Part shown: positions 58,520 through 64,000 of the stretch, piece by piece
How the letters are laid out: every line of letters begins with the position of its first letter
Position numbering within the stretch: position 1 is the stretch's first letter
Assembly (NCBI RefSeq): GCF_000003815.2
Contig: NC_049980.1
Span: forward strand, 31,057,045-31,121,044
Source: Branchiostoma floridae
Taxonomy: Eukaryota > Chordata > Leptocardii > Amphioxiformes > Branchiostomatidae
Length of the DNA: 64,000 bases
Direction: 5' to 3'
Translations under genes and position numbers: made by a program
The notes under the pieces: generated by a model
Told to the model about the DNA's origin: nothing
Databases searched by the model: none
Seen by the model: the letters and a program-made list of their open reading frames with translations, nothing else

Positions 58520-59257
58520 ACCAGTACAGTAATTTTGAGCATTTTTAGGAGACAACGGAAGACTTCCTATCTTTAAAATGACGTACGAGCCGCGAAATTC
58601 TTAGTTTTAAGAAAAAGTTTAACTTTTAGTCCCAAACAATATAAATTGTTCACAAATGCTGGCTATCCGCCATCCAACTTTGGTTCAATGCGTCATTCTA
58701 CATATTTCTCCCTTGATACCATAGCAAACGTTACATTTAAAAATCTTACTATCTATCTTTTTTGCCAATTCTTTGTCCTTAGCCAATTTTTTTAATTGCG
58801 TAATAGTAATTGATGAATAAGGTTCCAAAAATCTGCTTCTTGCGTTGCCAACATAAGGCGAAAGTCTGTTTGTAACGGTTGAAGTTTTTGTCATATTCCA
58901 CTCACAAAACCATAGGGACATAGTTAAAGGAGAGAAAGTATATACAGTAGTTGTTTTTCTTCTTTTTCGTCTACCATTTCGTTCAAAACTATACATCTCT
59001 GTCTTTTTATACATGTGTATTGGCGACCAATTTGTCAAGGAAGAATAGTAAGCCAATTCCCATCTATTCGATATGTATAACGTTAAATCATTCAAGTTTT
59101 TTTGATAAATGTATTCTGCTTTTTTTTTTAGATCGGTTCAAAACTTGTATTGTGATATGGGAACCAAGTGACCTGAAATTCAAATGTGGTATGAAGGTGC
59201 CTTGGTCTACTTGTTTTGTACTATTCACCGGTGAAGAATTATTTGCTTTGGCATCTA
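58520..59257. other. Region without recognised genes
   Basis: AT-rich sequence between the satellite and the foldback element. The minus frame of 136 codons (58685-59095) is Lys/Thr-rich and unrecognised. Confidence 0.45.
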
Positions 59258-60152
59258 ATGAACGAGGGGTGATCAATAAGTCCTCGGCCTCACCAAGAAA
59301 TAACAAGCACAACTTAGATTTTCAGGCGAAACTTCATAGTATGAAGTCTTTTATCAATATCCTCCAAATTTCAAATCATTGGAGTCATTACTTTTCAGGC
59401 ATTCGTTTTTTCTAAATTAGAAGGTAAGTGGCGAGAAAAAAGTGGTGTGAATTGTGATGAGACATGTGTGGGCCGAGTTCCCCATGCCGTAAATTAACAA
59501 AAGACATTGTCAAAATGTTTGATAATGATTCTCTTCCTATTTCAAGCAAAAAGAATTGGGTTTCTAACTTCCAGCAGCGCAAATTGACCCGCACACTCAG
59601 GTCAGGTCAATTGTCCACGTTTTTTCCTTCTCCCTCACCTAACGTTACCGGGTGTCGCCTGCAAAGTGATGATCACAATAATTTGAATTTTGGTACAAAT
59701 TTATATAAGACTTTATACTTGACATCTATGCTTCGAAATCTGAGCTGAGCTTATTATATCTCGGTAAATCCGAGGACTTATTGATAACCCCACGTACATG
59801 TATAAAGTCTTATATAAATGTGTACCAAAATTCAAATTATTGTGATCATTATATTGCAGGCGACACCCAGTAACGTTAGGTAAGTTATAACGAAAAAAAA
59901 AGTGGACAATTGATCTGCAACTTGAGGTGTGAGATCAAATTGTCTGATCATACTTCACCCTTCTTTTTCTCGCCACTTACCTTCTAATTTAGAAAAAACG
60001 AATGCCTGGAAAGTAATGACTCCAATGATTTGAAATTTGGAGGATATTGATAAAAGACTTCATACTATGAAGTTCCGCCTGAAAATCTGAGTTGTGCTTG
60101 TTATTTCTTGGTGAGGCCGAGGACTTATTGATCACCCCTCGTACATTGTTGT
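59258..60152. mobile_element. Nested palindromic foldback element (~895 bp), mariner-like ends
   Basis: The outer arms begin GAACGAGGGGTGATCAATAA, GTCCTCGGCCTCACC at 59258 and are mirrored to 60152 as TTATTGATCACCCCTCGTAC; they pair for about 190 bp each. Inside, a second inverted pair (about 59625-59735 and 59785-59885) shares ACAATAATTTGAATTTTGGT and CTAACGTTACCGGGTGTCGC. No transposase frame is present. Confidence 0.8.
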
Positions 60153-60799
60153 CTCCTGTCAAATGCTCGTGATCCTTAATCGTTAGTAATGGTTTTTATC
60201 TAATCTAAACTGGCTCCCTGTGAAGTACCTATAAGCACGCGGTACAAGTATACAGTAGACAGATCTGCATCTGTATAGCCGGTATAACCACCCCTAGCCT
60301 CAACACACCAGTATTGCAGGCATGTGGCGCGGCAGCAGCTGGTTATATCACACCGAACGACTTGTCACACCTTTGCACATCTAATTGCAAGCGTTGTTTG
60401 AAACTATTCAGTACGGATGACTCTGCTGTGCTTGGTGGCACTCTGCGATAGTTATAAGGGGAAAAACAAACTTTGAACACCTCAAACCCTCCTTGATAAC
60501 TCTGTTTTTCTACTTTTCTGCTAGCCCTCATGCCTCCTGGAAGAAGTGGTCCTTGTAGTTAATTGATCGCCGGTGAGATAATGGACTTGGAATACGCTGA
60601 GAAGGCACTTATCGATGTCCTGTGGAGGTCAACTCTCACGGGCACTTTACAGGTTTTGAGGTGAACCATTGACGCGGGCACTCTATCAGTTTGTTGAGTT
60701 AATCAATGCCAGTTCGACGAGGGACATTCAACACGCTCTCGGCCTCACCTATGCTAGAAACAAGGTGCGCAAGTCTAATTTCGGGGCATAGTTATGTAA
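60153..60799. other. Region without recognised genes
   Basis: I see no repeat family or supported coding exon here. Confidence 0.45.
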
Positions 60800-60987
60800 C
60801 CTTAAGGTGGACTCTCGGTGTGGCCCTGCGGGGTTCGCTCACTGCGGCACTGATTTGTTACTTTCACAATTTTCAAAAAGTATGACCTAGAAGACAACAA
60901 AATTCACAAATCGGAAGACAATTGCGTCATCTACGAACCCCGCAGTGTCGCACCGATGCCGCAAGTTCAGTGAGAGTACACCATTAA
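60800..60987. mobile_element. MITE family C, copy 2
   Basis: CCTTAAGGTGGACTCTCGGT and CAGTGAGAGTACACCATTAA are the ends; inner words CTGCGGGGTTCG and CGAACCCCGCAG pair. The layout matches the 16.3-kb copy, but the arms have diverged. Confidence 0.7.
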
Positions 60988-61246
60988 CTAAGAACTTCCG
61001 ACGATGTATGCTGCGTTTTCGCAGACCTCCCTAGATCTATGTAGGATACGGAAAGGTGGATGAAGGAAGAATGACGACTCGTTTGTTGGATGAATGAATT
61101 TATTTTAATTCTGTGCTCACGATTACAGGATAAGAACAGAAGACATCACAAGTTATACAACATTTACAATGGCTCCGTCAGTAGTTTCATGAGGTTGGTT
61201 TATCAATGAATAAAGAGAATATTTTACACAACCACAACTTTCATTT

Positions 61247-61280
61247 CTGATGAAGGTGACAGACGGTCACCGAAACGTCG
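61247..61280 (+). ncRNA. Hammerhead-like motif (incomplete)
   Basis: CTGATGA, an imperfect hairpin GGTGAC-AGACG-GTCACC, then GAAACGTC resembles the conserved core of hammerhead ribozymes, which are known from Penelope-like retroelements and other animal repeats. One extra A sits between CTGATGA and the stem, and I could not find a stem III partner with a cleavage triplet nearby. It could be a decayed ribozyme or only a common repeat end. Confidence 0.25.
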
Positions 61281-61385
61281 GGGTGACAGTGAAGTTATGT
61301 TTGGGAAAATGAGTATCTTTATTCACTTATAATGGCTAATGCATGCATACTACATTCTACTACACACAGGTTCAGCTTTTTCAAA

Positions 61386-61651
61386 TATATATATCTGATT
61401 GTTGTAAATATAAAGTAAATCTCAGAATAAAGTGACTCTCATCTTCTTGTCTCGCTCCTGAATGCAACTATAAATGCACGGGCCGATGGAGCTTATAAAA
61501 CGTACTGAATATGTGAATGAATAAAGGATATAAATTGTCCTGTGCTATGTAACTATGGAAAACATAGAAACGTATATTACCATTGCAATTATATATATCT
61601 GATTGTTGTAAATATGAAGTAAATCTCAGAATAAAGTGACTCTCATCTTCT
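61386..61651. repeat. Direct repeat of ~64 bp, 202 bp apart
   Basis: ATATATATCTGATTGTTGTA, AGTAAATCTCAGAATAAAGT, GACTCTCATCTTC occurs at 61386-61449 and 61588-61651 with one or two differences. The AATAAA-containing sequence could be a duplicated retroelement 3' end. Confidence 0.85.
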
Positions 61652-61659
61652 GTCTTACT

Positions 61660-62466
61660 TACATTGCCAGCGAATTCTGTACTGCAAAGGCTATCAACCT
61701 TTGAGGAGAGAGGCGCATGGGATCTGGACCTTCAGCGTTTCTAACGTCTCCGGAGGCTAATTAAGCAAGAGCCTATCTGTTACATGTTCGTCAAGGCGTG
61801 ACGCACGGGAGTAGCGATTCCACGTGAGGGGGGCTTCCGGGGGATAACAACTGTCGAACCTCATCATGTCCACGTGGGTGTTTATCCTTAGTCTCTACCA
61901 GACTCCATAGGTCGCTGGGAAACCCATAGAAATGAAACAAATAGAGGTAAGCCGCCAGAGAAGTACAGCCGGCTAGGGAACAGCTTGCAACCTACGTGGA
62001 TCGGATAGTGTTTTTACTGGCCGGCCTACTACCATAGCGTACTCTATATTTGTCCAATTTCTACAATTAGACCACCGATCCACGGAGCCTGGTAGAGGCT
62101 AGCATACCCTCACCCTAGGCTACCATCAGCGTGTCGAATAACGCATCACTCAACCGCTCTTTTCGTAATAGTTGGGTCTTTATTCATCGTTTATTTGATA
62201 TGTCGGAACGTTGTTGTTGAAGAGGTTAATCAGTCACGTATGTTTACAATTATTAATAATTTTCTTCCAACAGTGATGTTTATTAAAGGTAGAGAACGTA
62301 CTATATGTCGGAACGCTTTTGGGGAGGAAGTTCGTTTCCAAGCTTAAGTTTCCTAGGACTGTATTGACCTACTGCCAAAGGAAGTTTTCTTTTATTCCAA
62401 GTTTTTTTTTTGGCAAGAACAAGAGAACGATGTTCGAGCGAGCGGAAAGCTCACAGTTCTTTTTTT
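61660..62466. other. Region without recognised genes
   Basis: AGACTCCATAGGTCGCTGGG (61909) and CACGGAGCCTGGTAGAGGCTAG (62081) hint at a diverged inverted pair; otherwise nothing is recognised. Confidence 0.4.
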
Positions 62467-62487
62467 CATCAATTTTAGATAAAGTAC

Positions 62488-63026
62488 TTCAGATTCAGCC
62501 TAGTCCGCTCCACCGTCGAGTATGGGGCAGTCGTCTGGGATCCTTACCTGAGAAAGGACATCGACGCACTTGAAATGGTCAACAGAAGAGCGGCACGGTT
62601 CGTGACGAGTAACCACCGCAGGTCTGATGTCAGTGTTACTGCCCTCCTACAGGACCTGAAATGGCCGTCACTCCAGTCGCGACGTCAGGTCGCACGACTT
62701 GTAATGATGTACAAGATTACCAACAGCCTTGTGGCCATCCCGCCTATTCGCCTCATCCCAGCACACATGAGCACCAGAGCCAACCACTCTCACAAATACC
62801 GAACCCTACGATGCAGTTGTGATACAGCAAAGTATACCTACTACGCCAGGACAATTCCTGAATGGAACAACCTCTCCGCCCACATCGTCGAAAGCCCCTC
62901 ACTGGACACTTTCAAGAACAGGCTGCTGTCATCGCATACATGTACGTAGTCCAGCCGCTGCGCCTCCCCCATCCGCGCGATATTCCTGTGGGAAGTTTGC
63001 GGATTAGGAACTAGAACTAGAACTAG
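62488..63026 (+). mobile_element. LINE 3' fragment with (GAACTA)n tail
   Basis: A 5'-truncated non-LTR retrotransposon flanked by AAGTAC (62482-62487 and 63027-63032). The tail is GGAACTAGAACTAGAACTAG. It is embedded in the ~40-bp minisatellite, one unit of which lies on the left side. Confidence 0.8.
62494..62949 (+). pseudogene. C-terminal end of a LINE reverse-transcriptase polyprotein
   Basis: The frame reads FSLVRSTVEYGAVVWDPYLR, then ALEMVNRRAARFV, SVTALLQDLKWPSLQSRR, and RTIPEWNNL near the end. This is the conserved region after the RT palm in CR1/Jockey-group LINEs. The endonuclease and RT catalytic parts are absent through 5' truncation; the remaining frame is uninterrupted to its stop. 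It belongs to a different family from the LINE at 40430-43335, judging by its tail and sequence. Confidence 0.8.
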
Positions 63027-63310
63027 AAGTACAACCTAAACTTTCTTCACCGATCCTAGATTAAGTATAACCTACACTGTTTTCACCTATAATAGATAAA
63101 GTAGAACCTTAACTGTTTCTCAACAATTCTAGATAAAGTAGAATCCAAACTGTGTCTTTGCACCAATTTTGGATAAAGTAAAGCCCAAACCGTTGTCTGT
63201 TACCAATTCTACATAAAGCAGAACCAAAAATGTTGTTTTACACTAATTTTAGATAAAGTAGATCACACACTGTTCTTTTTCACCAATTTTAAATAAAGAA
63301 GAACCCAAAA

Positions 63311-64000
63311 ATATTCCAATGAAATACAATACCTCTTTCGTTAGCGCTGGTGTTACGTTCTATTTTTCTCCTTCTTCGTGTCAAGGAATTTAACATTTAA
63401 CATTTATCTGGGAAATCCCCATGCATGTGTGTAGTTTATTGATTCATGTTATGTGGGAAGTGAAGTGGCTTGTCTATGTGTCCCCTCACGGATTTCATGT
63501 GCACACATACCTGCTCTACAAATCACACATACGATAGAATGTACATGCACGGCCAAAATTAGAAACGTGCCAAGGTGAACTAACTAACAGATCAGAATGA
63601 ATAAGAATGAAGTGCCTATTCGAGATGCCATTTGGAAAGGACTGTAGCTCTCATCTGCCACGCAAGAAATCCCATTTTACTAGGGCGGTGACCTAGATGC
63701 GACCACACTGCAGCCTAACATATTTACGATTTTCCACAAATCCGGTCACGTGCACAGCAACATTGCCCGCGATCGCCTTCTGGTCGATGTGATTTAAAGC
63801 ACAGGACGACAAATGTGAAATAGCTCGCTAAACTCCGTGAATAGAACAACACGAAAACTTTTCTCTTCTCTTACACGCAATGTCTGTCTCCTATGTGAAG
63901 AAGTACCTTCCGTCCTTGTCAAAGGCCTCCTACGCATCAAATCTCAATTATCTCTGTATCTTATGGATCACTGCGTTGGTGTGCGTGTCGATTCATTCTG
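63311..64000. other. Right end, no recognised genes
   Basis: No exon or repeat could be supported, apart from the final GTGTCGATTCATTCTG, which matches sequence near 51586 and may start another copy of that element. Confidence 0.4.

Larger units (their letters stand above)
62467..63310. repeat. ~40-bp minisatellite interrupted by the LINE fragment
   Basis: Units of the form CACCAATTTTAGATAAAGTA, GAACCCAAACTGTT run from 63033 to 63310 (about seven). A partial unit ATCAATTTTAGATAAAGTAC precedes the LINE at 62468-62487. Confidence 0.85.

Overview
The window reads as nuclear DNA of an invertebrate deuterostome, most probably a lancelet (Branchiostoma). It has an intron-rich animal gene, three runs of N (assembly gaps), non-LTR retrotransposons, many foldback/MITE elements and tandem arrays. 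One foldback family, with the core words CAACTGGATATGATTTTG and GGATGTCTAACCTTCATCGACG, matches a repeat I remember as very common in lancelet genomes; that recognition is from memory only. No bacterial operon, CRISPR array or prokaryotic feature is present.

Genes. (1) 62-2160 (+) is the 3' terminal coding exon of a Thr/Pro-rich mucin-like type I membrane protein: tandem repeats, one transmembrane helix, a basic stop-transfer and a short tail. Its 5' exons lie outside the window. (2) 7067-32091 (-) is a complete peptidylglycine alpha-hydroxylating monooxygenase (PHM) gene. I assembled it by eye as 12 coding exons with canonical GT/AG borders and consistent phases, giving 1038 nt and 345 residues. 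All five copper ligands and the main substrate-binding residues are present. There is no lyase (PAL) domain, so it is a secreted single-domain enzyme as in insects. Its introns hold several MITEs, a tRNA-like relic and small tandem duplications. (3) 46514-46599 (+) is a tentative small first exon downstream of a four-unit tandem repeat.

From about 32 kb rightward the window is mostly repeats: a CpG-rich repeat patch (32.1-33.4 kb), a 59-bp minisatellite (35.1-35.6 kb), an 8.7-kb composite tandem array (36.9-45.5 kb) split by a CR1-like LINE with an intact 3' ORF, a ~155-bp array (45.6-46.25 kb), and two oppositely oriented arrays of one 63-bp satellite (48.4-48.9 and 57.5-58.5 kb). A decayed L1/Tx1-like element flanked by 17-bp direct repeats (50.9-55.2 kb), a nested palindromic foldback element (59.26-60.15 kb) and a 3' LINE fragment inserted in a minisatellite (62.49-63.03 kb) complete it.

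I see no new multi-gene system. The most informative items are the complete single-domain PHM with a jointly lost disulfide pair, and several transposon insertions whose empty sites can be read from neighbouring tandem-repeat copies.
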